Shown here one piece after another: positions 6,814-13,623 of a stretch of 15,094 nt of DNA. The notes beneath the pieces were generated by a model. That model was not told the origin of the DNA. It saw nothing but the letters and a program-made list of their open reading frames with translations, and did not search any database. Within the stretch, counting starts at the first letter, position 1; every line of letters starts with the position of its first letter. The DNA is from Oscillospiraceae bacterium. Its GTDB lineage: Bacteria > Bacillota > Clostridia > Oscillospirales > UBA929. The translations under genes were made by a program, and so were the position numbers. The stretch lies in contig WRLJ01000013.1 in assembly GCA_009777685.1 (NCBI GenBank), positions 1-15,094 of the forward strand. Reading direction: 5' to 3'.

Positions 6814-8226
6814 ATGAAAAGACCATTGCGCCTCCTCGCCGCCGCGGCCCTGCTTATTTGCCTGGCCGGCGGCTGCGGATCGCCAGTCCCCGAGGATACG
6901 GAAGCGCCGCCCGCGGAAACGCCGGAGCCGACCGTTCAGCCCTCGATAACCCCTCCCCCGACACCCGTCCCGACGGAGGAGGCTCAGCCGGACCCGGGGA
7001 CGGTTGATTACCGTTCGTTCCCCCCGCCCGCCGAGCTGGAACGCGTGGAAGCTCTGCCCGATCTCTTCACCAATCTGGCCGGCGAGGCGGTCACGACCCA
7101 GGACGAATTTGACGCGCGTCTCGAGGAGATCCGCGCGCTGTACCAATATTATATGTACGGGTTCCGGCCCGACACCTCCGCCGAGGAAATCTCGTACTCG
7201 CTGGACGGAAGCCTGCTGACCGTCACCGTTGAGCAGGACGGCGTATCCGCGTCCTTCACCGCCGGCGTTCTGCTGCCCGACCCCGCGAAAACCCCCGCGC
7301 CGGAAGGCGGCTGGCCCGTGCTGATTGAGCTGTCGTTCATTTTCGGCGGCGAGTATATCCCCCAGCCGACCCATCAGTACGCGGCGGAGAACGGCTACGC
7401 GGTGATCGCGTTTGATGTGCTGGCTGTCGCGGCGGATGATTTGAGCCGCACGGGCGCGTTTTACGATCTCTACCCCTACGGCGCCGGCGTGGAGGAGCAG
7501 GCGGGCGTTCTGGCCGCCTGGTCATGGGGCGCGAGCAAGATCGTCGACTGCCTGGAGCTGGGGCTGGCGGAGGAAACCGGAGCGAGCGAGGACAACACCA
7601 TCGTGGCGGGCGTCTCAAGGTGGGGAAAAGCCGCCGCCGCGGCGGGCGCCTTCGATGAGCGCATCCGCGTGACCATGCCCGTATGCACCGGCGCGGGCGG
7701 CATGGCCCTGTTCCGCTATCCGTCAGCGGGTAATGTATATGACTACAGCTCAATCGGCGGCCCCGCCGCCTATACGATGGGCTCTAACCAGCCCCTGTCA
7801 AGCCTGATGTCCGAAACGGAGAGGCAATGGTTCAACGATGTGTTTCTGGAGTTCGACGACCCCGCGCGCCTGCCGTTTGACCAGCATTTTCTGGCCGCGC
7901 TCTGCTCCACCAACAACCGCCATCTGTTTATCGTCGCGTCCTATCAAAACGAGGACTGGACCAACCCGCCCGCCATGTACGGCGCGTACCTCGCGGGGCG
8001 GAAGGCCTTTGAGTTTGCCGGCAACCCCGACAACATCGCCGTCGCCTTCCATCCCGAATGGCATTTGATCACGCAGGGCGACCTGGAACGGCTGATTGCG
8101 TACTGCAACTACCATTTCTACGGGATTGAAGCGCCGTTCAATCTGGACGATCTGAAAACCACCCTGTACGGCTCGGTGGCGGCCAACCGCTATCCTGAAT
8201 TGTACGCGCTGACGGGGCTGGATTAG
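6814..8226 (+). CDS. Secreted CE15-like (glucuronoyl esterase-type) lipoprotein
   Basis: A 470-residue lipoprotein: a short basic N terminus, a hydrophobic stretch and a lipobox-like AGGC with Cys21, then a Pro/Thr/Glu-rich linker (about 25-70), placing the enzyme on the outer face of the membrane. The rest resembles carbohydrate esterase family 15, which cleaves esters between xylan glucuronic acid and lignin alcohols. Evidence: nucleophile elbow GVSRWGKAAAAAGAFDERI with Ser268, then MPVCTGAGGMALFR, a strand HLFIVASYQNEDWTNP (370-385), and FHPEWHLITQGDLERL with likely catalytic His417. The canonical Glu, 23 residues after Ser in fungal enzymes, is Cys291 here; Glu380 or Asp381 could be the alternative acid described for some bacterial members. 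ATG 6814 is chosen over ATG 6787 because AGAAGGAG (6796-6803) precedes it and the signal peptide then starts at Met. The alternative is a related alpha/beta hydrolase of other specificity. Confidence 0.75.
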   Translation: MKRPLRLLAAAALLICLAGGCGSPVPEDTEAPPAETPEPTVQPSITPPPTPVPTEEAQPDPGTVDYRSFPPPAELERVEALPDLFTNLAGEAVTTQDEFDARLEEIRALYQYYMYGFRPDTSAEEISYSLDGSLLTVTVEQDGVSASFTAGVLLPDPAKTPAPEGGWPVLIELSFIFGGEYIPQPTHQYAAENGYAVIAFDVLAVAADDLSRTGAFYDLYPYGAGVEEQAGVLAAWSWGASKIVDCLELGLAEETGASEDNTIVAGVSRWGKAAAAAGAFDERIRVTMPVCTGAGGMALFRYPSAGNVYDYSSIGGPAAYTMGSNQPLSSLMSETERQWFNDVFLEFDDPARLPFDQHFLAALCSTNNRHLFIVASYQNEDWTNPPAMYGAYLAGRKAFEFAGNPDNIAVAFHPEWHLITQGDLERLIAYCNYHFYGIEAPFNLDDLKTTLYGSVAANRYPELYALTGLD

Positions 8227-8283
8227 CTTCCTTCAAGCGCCGCGCGCCCGCTCACCCCGTAAACTCAAGAAAAACGGAGGATT

Positions 8284-9159
8284 ATGGCAGCCATGAACAT
8301 CAAAATCACCGCGGACAGCACCTGCGACCTCTCCCCCGATTTGATTGAACAGCACAACATCACCCTCATCCCCTTGACCGTACATAAGGGCGGCCAGCTC
8401 TACCGCGACGGCGTGGACATCACGCCGGCGGACATCTTCGCCCATGTGGCCGGCGGCGGCGCGATCTGCACCACGGCGGCGGTCAACGTATATGACTACC
8501 AAACAATGTTCAAGCGTCTCCGGGAGGAGTACGACGCCGTGGTGCATATCAACCTCGGCTCCGATCTGTCGGCCTGTTACCAGAACGCCTGCTCGGCGGC
8601 GGCGGATATCCCCGGCGTCTATCCGGTCGACTCGAAAAATCTCTCCACCGGTCACGGCCATGTCGTGATGGAGGCCTGCCGTCTGGCGAAAAACTGTACC
8701 GATGCCGGAGACATCGAGGCTATGTGCGAACGGCTCCGCGAGTTTGCCGGGCGCGTCGAGGCCAGCTTTCTGCTGGACCGGCTGGACTATATGGCCAAGG
8801 GCGGCCGCTGCTCTATGGTCGCGGCGCTGGGCGCTAATCTGCTGAAGCTGAAGCCCTGCATTGAGGTCGTAAACGGAAAAATGACCGTCGCCAAAAAATA
8901 CCGGGGCCGCTACGACAAGTGCCTGACCGAGTATGTGCAGGATCGTCTGTCCAACCGAAGCGATATCCTGTATGACACCCTGTTCATCACCCACACGCCG
9001 GTACAGCCGGACGACATGGCCGCCGTCAAGGCCGCCGTGGAGAAAAACAATATGTTCAAAAACATCTACGACACCGACGCCGGCGGCACCATCTCCTGCC
9101 ACTGCGGGCCGGGGACGCTGGGCGTTCTGTTCGTGCGGAAAACAGACCGGGCAGGCTAA
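8284..9159 (+). CDS. DegV family fatty-acid-binding protein
   Basis: A 291-residue DegV-family protein. Family members bind a fatty acid between two domains; the characterised FakB proteins present fatty acids to the kinase FakA for phosphorylation and entry into phospholipid synthesis. Visible motifs: N-terminal TADSTCDLSPDLI, TTAAVNVYDY near 63-72, INLGSDLSACYQNA near 94-107, LDRLDYMAKGGRCSMVAALGAN near 165-186, and the C-terminal HCGPGTLGVLF. No fakA-like gene is nearby. The start is ambiguous: ATG 8284 lies only 3 nt after GGAGG (8276-8280) and ATG 8293 lies 12 nt after it, giving MNIKITADST as the more typical N terminus. With 57 nt from the CE15-like gene and no promoter seen, read-through from that gene is likely. 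Confidence 0.9.
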   Translation: MAAMNIKITADSTCDLSPDLIEQHNITLIPLTVHKGGQLYRDGVDITPADIFAHVAGGGAICTTAAVNVYDYQTMFKRLREEYDAVVHINLGSDLSACYQNACSAAADIPGVYPVDSKNLSTGHGHVVMEACRLAKNCTDAGDIEAMCERLREFAGRVEASFLLDRLDYMAKGGRCSMVAALGANLLKLKPCIEVVNGKMTVAKKYRGRYDKCLTEYVQDRLSNRSDILYDTLFITHTPVQPDDMAAVKAAVEKNNMFKNIYDTDAGGTISCHCGPGTLGVLFVRKTDRAG

Positions 9160-9179
9160 AATTCCCCCGCATAGAAACA

Positions 9180-9217
9180 GGCCCCTTACGCACACTACAA
9201 AAAAACGTAAGGAGGCC
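9180..9217 (+). promoter_or_regulatory. Hairpin sequestering the pdaA-like ribosome binding site
   Basis: GGCC (9180-9183) and CCTTACG (9184-9190) pair with CGTAAGG (9206-9212), a bulged A (9213) and GGCC (9214-9217), giving 11 base pairs across an A-rich 15-nt loop. The 3' arm contains the whole AAGGAGG (9209-9215) of the next gene, so folding would hide its ribosome site. GGGTTTT follows, too weak a U tract to call a terminator confidently. Confidence 0.5.
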
Positions 9218-9224
9218 GGGTTTT

Positions 9225-9998
9225 ATGATGAATACAGGGAAGAAAACACTGCTGGCCGGACTGGCGGTTCTGTTCGCCGTTCTGCCGTTTGCCGCGCCGT
9301 GCCGGGCGGGCGGCGGCGTGGGGTGGGGGTTGAGCTATCCCGTGCCCGGCGGGACGCCGAGAGGGATGGCCGACCGCGAATCGCTGCTGGAGCATGACAG
9401 CTATTTTGCCGGGGACGGCGGCGAAAAGGTGATCTATCTGACCTTTGACGCGGGGTTTGAAAACGGGTATACGGAGACGGTTTTGGATACCCTGAAGCAG
9501 GCGGGGATTCCCGCCGCGTTCTTTCTGGTCGGGACGTATATCCGCGACAATCCGGACCTGATCCGGCGCATGGTCTCCGAGGGGCACATTGTGGCCAATC
9601 ATACCATGACGCATCCGGATATGTCCGCGATATCGGATATCGCCGTGTTCCGCAGAGAGCTTTCACAGGTCGAGGAATTATACAGGGGCGTGACCGGGCG
9701 GGACATGCCGAAATACTACCGCCCGCCGAGAGGCGTGTACAGCGAGGAAAACCTGAAAATGGCCAAACAGCTCGGATACAAGACGATTTTCTGGAGCTGC
9801 GCCTATGTGGACTGGAATGTGGACAACCAACCGCGCCATGAGGAGGCCTTTTCCAAGCTGATGCCCCGAACGCACCCCGGGATGGTGCTGCTGCTGCACA
9901 ACACCTCGAAAACCAACGCCGAAATCTTGGAGGCTCTGATCGGAAAATATCAGGCGATGGGCTATCGCTTCGGGACGCTGGACGATTTGACGGCATAA
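9225..9998 (+). CDS. pdaA: PdaA-like polysaccharide deacetylase (muramic delta-lactam type)
   Basis: A 257-residue exported protein: the N-terminal signal segment (hydrophobic about 6-26, ending near CRAGG) is followed by a NodB-type deacetylase domain. Motifs: TFDAGFENGYT near 76-86 (TFDAG-ENG, in place of TFDDG, is the PdaA hallmark), metal-site histidines in NHTMTHPDM near 125-133, YRPPRGVYSEEN near 164-175, WSCAYVDWNVDNQP near 189-202, and HPGMVLLLHNTSKTNAE near 223-239. In Bacillus, PdaA removes acetyl groups from N-acetylmuramic acid during formation of the muramic delta-lactam in spore cortex, so the gene suggests endospore formation. Start ATG 9225 (an ATG also follows at 9228) lies 9 nt after AAGGAGG. 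It ends in a long palindrome before the convergent chemoreceptor gene. Confidence 0.88.
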   Translation: MMNTGKKTLLAGLAVLFAVLPFAAPCRAGGGVGWGLSYPVPGGTPRGMADRESLLEHDSYFAGDGGEKVIYLTFDAGFENGYTETVLDTLKQAGIPAAFFLVGTYIRDNPDLIRRMVSEGHIVANHTMTHPDMSAISDIAVFRRELSQVEELYRGVTGRDMPKYYRPPRGVYSEENLKMAKQLGYKTIFWSCAYVDWNVDNQPRHEEAFSKLMPRTHPGMVLLLHNTSKTNAEILEALIGKYQAMGYRFGTLDDLTA

Positions 9999-10003
9999 GA
10001 CGT

Positions 10004-10035
10004 GTCCCGGCAGACGCGGGAGCGTCTGCCGGGAC
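10004..10035. terminator. 14-bp perfect hairpin between convergent genes
   Basis: GTCCCGGCAGACGC (10004-10017) pairs perfectly with 10022-10035 across a GGGA loop. It fills the 47-nt gap between the ends of the pdaA-like gene and the chemoreceptor gene, where a bidirectional terminator is expected, but no U tract follows on either strand. Confidence 0.55.
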
Positions 10036-10045
10036 CTTGACTGTC

Positions 10046-11860
10046 CTAATACTTACCCATGCCAAACTCAATGGAGGACGACGAAAGCGTTCTGCGCGGA
10101 TACTCGGGCATCCGGATCTGTCCCGAGGAAGACTCCCTGAGCTTGAACTGCTTGACAAAGGTCTGCAGCATCGTCGCCTGCCCGCTCATCTGCTCGGAGA
10201 CGGCGGCGCTCTCCTGCGCGGTCGCGCTGTTCTGCTGGATGACCTGCGAGACCTGGTCGATGCCAATGTTGATTTGGTTGACGGCGTGGGACTGCTCCTC
10301 GGAGGACCGCGCGATTTCCGAGACGATACCGGCGTTTTGGTTGATGCCCGATACGATCTCCCGCAGGGACGCGGCGGTTTCCGTCGCCATCGTCAGCCCG
10401 AGGCTGGATTTCTCTATGGAGTTTTCGATCAGCCGGCTGGTGTCCTTGGCCGAGTCCGCGCTCTTGGCGGCGAGGTTGCGAACCTCCTCGGCGACGACGG
10501 CGAAGCCCTTGCCGTGCTGGCCCGCGCGGGCGGCCTCCACCGCCGCGTTCAGCGCGAGGATGTTGGTCTGGAACGCGATGTCGTCGATGACCTTGATGAC
10601 CTTGCTGATCGAATTGCTGGCTTCGGTGATTTCCGAAACGGCCTGCATCAAATGGTCCATTTGGCTGCTGCCTTTTTCGGCGCCCCGCTTGATCGTGCCC
10701 GACAGCGTGACCGCCTCTTCGGTCATTTTCGCGTTTTGCTTGGTCTTATCCGATATTTCGCTGATGGAAGAGGACAGCTGCTCCATGGCGGACGCCTGCT
10801 CCGTCGTGCCCTGCGCCAGCGCCTGGCTGCCGCTGGCCACCTGCCCCGCGCCGATGGCGACCTGGGAGGAGGAGGAGTCGATCTCCGCGAACATATCGTT
10901 GAGATTGTCCGTCATTTTTTTCAGGGCCGCGCCGATGGAGTCGCGCTCGGACAGCAGCTTCAGCTCGGCGGTCAGGTCTCCGTCAGAGACCCGGTCCAGC
11001 ACCTTCCCGACATCCGTGATGCGTCCCACGAACGCGGCGCAGGCGGCGATGGTTCTCCCGATTTCATCCTTGCATTGGGCGTATTTTCCAATGACCGCGA
11101 CGTCCTCCGGCAGAAGCTCGATATCGCCCGTCATGCCGGCCTTGTTCATAAAGCCGGACAGCGGGAGCAGCGGACTGCTGATCAGGCGCGCCACAAACAG
11201 AGCGATACAGAACGCCAGCAGCGCCGCGGCGGCGGAGACAATGGCCATCAGCACGACGATCCGGTCCGCGGACTTCTGCGCGACGAGCGTCTCCGCGTCG
11301 GCTACGCCGTCCGCGATGGCGATGACTTCGGAGATTTTGTTTCTCAGATTCAGGATGATGCTGTCGTTGGCGGTGACGATTTCCAGGGACTCCGCTTGAC
11401 GGCCGGCGCGCGCCGCTTCATACACCTGGTCCGTGACCGTGGTTTTATAGTCCTGAAACACGCGCCTGATCTCCGCGCTTTGCGCGCCGAGGCCGTCCTT
11501 TTCCGCCTGGGATATCTTGGGGTCTGAGTACAGCGTGCCCTCAAAGTCGTCCAGCAGCTTCCGCGCTTCCTCATAAGAGGCCAGGCCCTCCTGATACAGC
11601 GCGTCGATGACCGCCGAGTCGTTGATGAGGGCGTGGGCCGACATGGACACCGTTACCCGGCGCAGGTCGCGCTGCAGTCCTCTGAAGTCCAGCATGTACA
11701 TTTTGGCTTCTATCGGATGCTCAAGGGTGTAGCGGTACTCCTCATCGACCGCTTGCAGCTCGGTAATGGCAAACAGGGCGATCGCCAGCAGAAATACGAT
11801 GATCAGCCCGAAGCTGAGGAGCATTTTTGTGCGGATTTTCAAATTTTTGAACCAGTTCAC
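10046..11860 (-). CDS. Methyl-accepting chemotaxis protein
   Basis: A 604-residue chemoreceptor that passes ligand signals to CheA/CheW. TM1 lies about 13-32; an extracellular helical bundle of 4HB type about 34-195 (TRG-like, with RDLRRVT typical of the ligand domain); TM2 about 200-225; a HAMP region with an extended insertion about 225-305; and a cytoplasmic methylation helix followed by the signalling hairpin IDDIAFQTNILALNAAVEAA and KGFAVVAEEVRNLAAKS near 425-465. There is no NWETF-type C-terminal CheR tether; the tail is Ser-rich and ends in FGMGKY. The start is GTG at 11860, 7 nt after AAGGAGGA. No che or flagellar genes are in the window, so it is a stand-alone receptor. The gene is divergent from merR, and its promoter has an unusually long spacer. 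Confidence 0.95.
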   Translation of the reverse strand: MNWFKNLKIRTKMLLSFGLIIVFLLAIALFAITELQAVDEEYRYTLEHPIEAKMYMLDFRGLQRDLRRVTVSMSAHALINDSAVIDALYQEGLASYEEARKLLDDFEGTLYSDPKISQAEKDGLGAQSAEIRRVFQDYKTTVTDQVYEAARAGRQAESLEIVTANDSIILNLRNKISEVIAIADGVADAETLVAQKSADRIVVLMAIVSAAAALLAFCIALFVARLISSPLLPLSGFMNKAGMTGDIELLPEDVAVIGKYAQCKDEIGRTIAACAAFVGRITDVGKVLDRVSDGDLTAELKLLSERDSIGAALKKMTDNLNDMFAEIDSSSSQVAIGAGQVASGSQALAQGTTEQASAMEQLSSSISEISDKTKQNAKMTEEAVTLSGTIKRGAEKGSSQMDHLMQAVSEITEASNSISKVIKVIDDIAFQTNILALNAAVEAARAGQHGKGFAVVAEEVRNLAAKSADSAKDTSRLIENSIEKSSLGLTMATETAASLREIVSGINQNAGIVSEIARSSEEQSHAVNQINIGIDQVSQVIQQNSATAQESAAVSEQMSGQATMLQTFVKQFKLRESSSGQIRMPEYPRRTLSSSSIEFGMGKY

Positions 11861-11891
11861 AGTGAATTCCTCCTTTGACTGTGTTATGTCC

Positions 11892-11922
11892 AGTATACGG
11901 GATTCGACCGCTTTAAGGTCAA
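11892..11922 (-). promoter_or_regulatory. Candidate MCP promoter with 19-bp spacer and an imperfect dyad
   Basis: On the minus strand TTGACC (11922-11917) and TATACT (11897-11892) are 19 bp apart, the lengthened spacing typical of promoters remodelled by MerR-family regulators. An imperfect dyad, ATTGACC then TTAAAGC then GGTCGAAT, starts at the -35. The transcript would begin near 11885, about 25 nt before GTG 11860. The adjacent merR makes MerR control attractive; that is inference. Confidence 0.45.
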
Positions 11923-12070
11923 TAGCATTTCACAAATTTTTTCAAATTGTTTTATTCTCCCGCCTCCGGCTTTGAAAAATGTCCGTGAAACAAGGGCTTC
12001 CCCGTCATGGAGAATCATTCCATCCGGAGATTTTCCGCCAAACGGCTTGAGAATTTTCTCTTCAAAGCGG

Positions 12071-12097
12071 AAAAAACCTTCAGCCGCCTGAAGGTTT
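12071..12097 (-). terminator. Minus-strand intrinsic terminator upstream of the MCP gene
   Basis: Read on the minus strand, AAACCTTCAG (12097-12088), loop GCGG, CTGAAGGTTT (12083-12074) is followed directly by T residues to 12071, giving a six-T run (12076-12071). On the plus strand the stem is followed by GCGGGG, so the signal is directional. It lies between the divergent MCP and merR genes and points at the MCP gene, with no identified gene ending there. Confidence 0.55.
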
Positions 12098-12125
12098 GCG
12101 GGGTAAAAATCAAAAAACGGGAAGG

Positions 12126-12139
12126 GATGGCCGGCCATC
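12126..12139. promoter_or_regulatory. Perfect 14-bp palindrome abutting the merR start codon
   Basis: GATGGCCGGCCATC is fully self-complementary and ends one base before ATG 12140. It could be an autoregulatory operator or a chance result of GC-rich sequence; it also separates the start from the purine-rich GGGAAGGGA upstream. Confidence 0.3.
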
Positions 12140-12943
12140 ATGAAAGAGACGGATCTGCTTTCGATCAAGGAATTTTCCGCGCTTACCGGCGTGCGGCAAA
12201 GCACGCTCCGGCACTACGACGAGGTGAAGCTGTTCCGTCCGGTCCGGCGGGGTGAGAACGGCTACCGGTACTATTCGGCGCCGCAGACCATCGCGATCCA
12301 TTTTATCCGGGTGCTGAGCAGTCTTGACGTGCCCTTGAAGAAAATCGGGGAAATCCAGACGGACCGGACGCCGGAGCGGATGCTGGAGCTGCTGCGCCGG
12401 CAGGAGCTGGAGCTCAACCGCCAGCTTTTGCATCTACAGCGGGCGTACGCGCTGATCCTCACCTACGGCGATATGATCCGGGAGGGCCTGAACGCGGACG
12501 AGCAGGCGCTCAGTGTGCGGAGAATGGAGGAGCTGCCCGTCGTTATGGGGCCGCCGAACGATTTCTCCAGCGGTTCCTTTTATGACAGCTTCTTCAATTT
12601 TATCGGGCAGATGGCCGACCGGAAGATGGACGCCGCGCATCCCATCGGCGGCTATTACGAGAGCATGGACGCCTTTGGGTCCGTGCCGGGCAAGCCCGGG
12701 CGCTTTTTCTCCATTACGCCCGCGGGCCGGGAGAGCAAGGCGGCGGGCGAGTATCTGGTGGGCTACGCGAGGGGCTACTACGGCAGCCTCGGGGACCTGC
12801 CCGGGCGCATGAAGGCCCACGCGGAGGAGAACGGCCTTGTGTTCGCCGGGCCGGTGTATGAAATGTACCTCCACGACGAGATTTCCGTCACGGAGCCGGA
12901 GCGGTATTTGATCCAGGTGTCGGCGGCGCTGGGCCGGCGGTGA
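12140..12943 (+). CDS. MerR family transcriptional regulator with GyrI-like effector domain
   Basis: A 267-residue regulator. The N-terminal winged helix-turn-helix is clear: LSIKEFSALTGVRQSTLRHYDEVKLFRP (7-34), then ENGYRYYSAPQTIAIHFIRVLSSLDVPLKKIGEIQ, with YRYY being the wing typical of BmrR/MerR proteins. A coiled-coil linker helix spans about 75-115 (ERMLELLRRQELELNRQLLHLQ). Residues about 125-267 look like a GyrI/BmrR-type small-molecule-binding domain; no metal-binding cysteines occur, so a drug or metabolite sensor is more likely than a metal sensor. Such proteins activate promoters with 19-20-bp spacers, and the divergent chemoreceptor promoter has one. The ribosome site (AAGGGA, about 12 nt upstream) is weak. 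A promoter for this gene is not obvious. Confidence 0.88.
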   Translation: MKETDLLSIKEFSALTGVRQSTLRHYDEVKLFRPVRRGENGYRYYSAPQTIAIHFIRVLSSLDVPLKKIGEIQTDRTPERMLELLRRQELELNRQLLHLQRAYALILTYGDMIREGLNADEQALSVRRMEELPVVMGPPNDFSSGSFYDSFFNFIGQMADRKMDAAHPIGGYYESMDAFGSVPGKPGRFFSITPAGRESKAAGEYLVGYARGYYGSLGDLPGRMKAHAEENGLVFAGPVYEMYLHDEISVTEPERYLIQVSAALGRR

Positions 12944-13004
12944 CGGCCCAAAAAGCGCCGCGGCCCCGGATTTCTTGTTTTTCTTATTTTTCGTAAAAAA
13001 AACG

Positions 13005-13034
13005 TTGACAAACCCCGCCCGTCTGTGGTAGACT
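13005..13034 (+). promoter_or_regulatory. Strong sigma-A promoter of the rpmG-secE-nusG cluster
   Basis: A consensus TTGACA (13005-13010), 18-bp spacer and TAGACT (13029-13034), with TGG before it (extended -10). Predicted start is near 13041. An A/T-rich stretch (12970-13002) lies upstream, as in UP elements. Confidence 0.8.
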
Positions 13035-13035
13035 A

Positions 13036-13063
13036 CCCCTTACCTGTAAGGGGTTCTTTTTTT
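13036..13063 (+). terminator. Intrinsic terminator overlapping the rpmG transcription start
   Basis: CCCCTTAC (13036-13043) pairs with GTAAGGGG (13046-13053), followed by TTCTTTTTTT. The stem begins 2 nt after the -10, so RNA started near 13041 lacks most of the 5' arm and cannot fold it, whereas RNA arriving from merR contains all of it. It therefore fits a terminator for merR read-through. The alternative is a DNA operator at the start site. Confidence 0.6.
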
Positions 13064-13119
13064 GTGCGCCCTTTTGGGCGGCACTTCTCTCCGACGCGGC
13101 GGCCTTCGCCGTCAGGGAG
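13064..13119 (+). other. Structured 5' leader of rpmG
   Basis: Two hairpins precede the L33 gene: GTGCGCCC (13064-13071) with GGGC, bulged G and GCAC (13076-13084); and TCC.GAC..GGCG with CGCC.GTC..GGA (about 13089-13119) across a GCCTT loop. They end 12 nt before AGGAGG (13131-13136). I do not recognise a known ribosomal leader class. Confidence 0.4.
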
Positions 13120-13144
13120 TCTATCTGTAAAGGAGGACGCAGCC

Positions 13145-13294
13145 ATGCGCGTGAAAATCACCCTCGCCTGCCAGGCCTGCAAGCAGCGCAACTATGACAC
13201 CATGAAGAACAAAAAGAACGACCCGGAGCGCCTCGAGATGAACAAATACTGCCGGTTCTGCCGGAAGCATACCGTTCACCGGGAAACCCGATAA
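13145..13294 (+). CDS. rpmG: 50S ribosomal protein L33
   Basis: A 49-residue L33 of the large ribosomal subunit. It is the zinc-binding form: CQAC at 9-12 and CRFC at 36-39 give four cysteine ligands. The family pattern RVKITLACQACKQRNY then MNKYCRFCRKHTVHRETR is complete. Start ATG 13145 is chosen because AGGAGG lies 8 nt upstream and the product then has normal length; an upstream in-frame extension to 13025 would begin inside the promoter. First gene of a cluster continuing with secE and nusG, as in many Firmicutes; a zinc-free paralogue elsewhere in the genome would be common but cannot be seen here. Confidence 0.96.
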   Translation: MRVKITLACQACKQRNYDTMKNKKNDPERLEMNKYCRFCRKHTVHRETR

Positions 13295-13309
13295 CGCGGA
13301 AAAGCGCGT

Positions 13310-13325
13310 CTCCCCCGCGGGGGAG
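13310..13325. other. GC-rich hairpin between rpmG and secE
   Basis: CTCCCCC (13310-13316) pairs with GGGGGAG (13319-13325). No U tract follows, so it does not look like a terminator; it may mark an mRNA processing or stability point within the cluster. Confidence 0.4.
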
Positions 13326-13365
13326 CGGTCTTGACCATGAAAAAAAGAAATGAGGCTTCACCACT

Positions 13366-13617
13366 ATGCCCGATGAAAAAAAAGCCGCCGCGAAGAAGCC
13401 CAACCTCTTCGCGCGCGCCGGAGGCGGCGTCGTCCGCTATCTGCGCGAGATGCGTTCGGAGCTGAAAAAGGTCGTCTGGCCGGGCCGCAAGCAGCTCACC
13501 AACAGCACCATCATCGTCGTCGTCGCCGTGCTCGTCGTCGGTATCGCCATCGCCATCCTTGACGTCGTCTCCAACACCGCGCTCAACGAGGCCGTCAAGT
13601 TCTTGCGGCAGGTATAG
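13366..13617 (+). CDS. secE: Preprotein translocase subunit SecE
   Basis: An 83-residue SecE, the essential clamp subunit of the SecYEG channel. It has a Lys/Ala-rich N terminus, the conserved amphipathic motif YLREMRSELKKVVWPGRKQL (25-44) and a single C-terminal transmembrane helix IIVVVAVLVVGIAIAILDVV (about 49-68), the short one-TM form normal in Firmicutes. Start ATG 13366 has only a weak GAGG 10 nt upstream, so translation may depend partly on the message from rpmG. Six nt separate its stop from nusG. Confidence 0.95.
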   Translation: MPDEKKAAAKKPNLFARAGGGVVRYLREMRSELKKVVWPGRKQLTNSTIIVVVAVLVVGIAIAILDVVSNTALNEAVKFLRQV

Positions 13618-13623
13618 CGGGCT

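Noticed and set aside
11884..11920. Sigma-28 (motility) promoter for the chemoreceptor gene
   Set aside because: TAAA is followed by CCGTATAC after only 11 bases instead of about 15; the sigma-A reading fits better.
13025..13144. N-terminal extension of L33 to an upstream start
   Set aside because: It would begin within the promoter and read through two leader hairpins; ATG 13145 with AGGAGG gives the normal 49-residue protein.
13295..13365. A tRNA-Trp gene between rpmG and secE, as found in some Firmicutes
   Set aside because: Only 71 nt with a GC hairpin; no cloverleaf arms or T-loop sequence.
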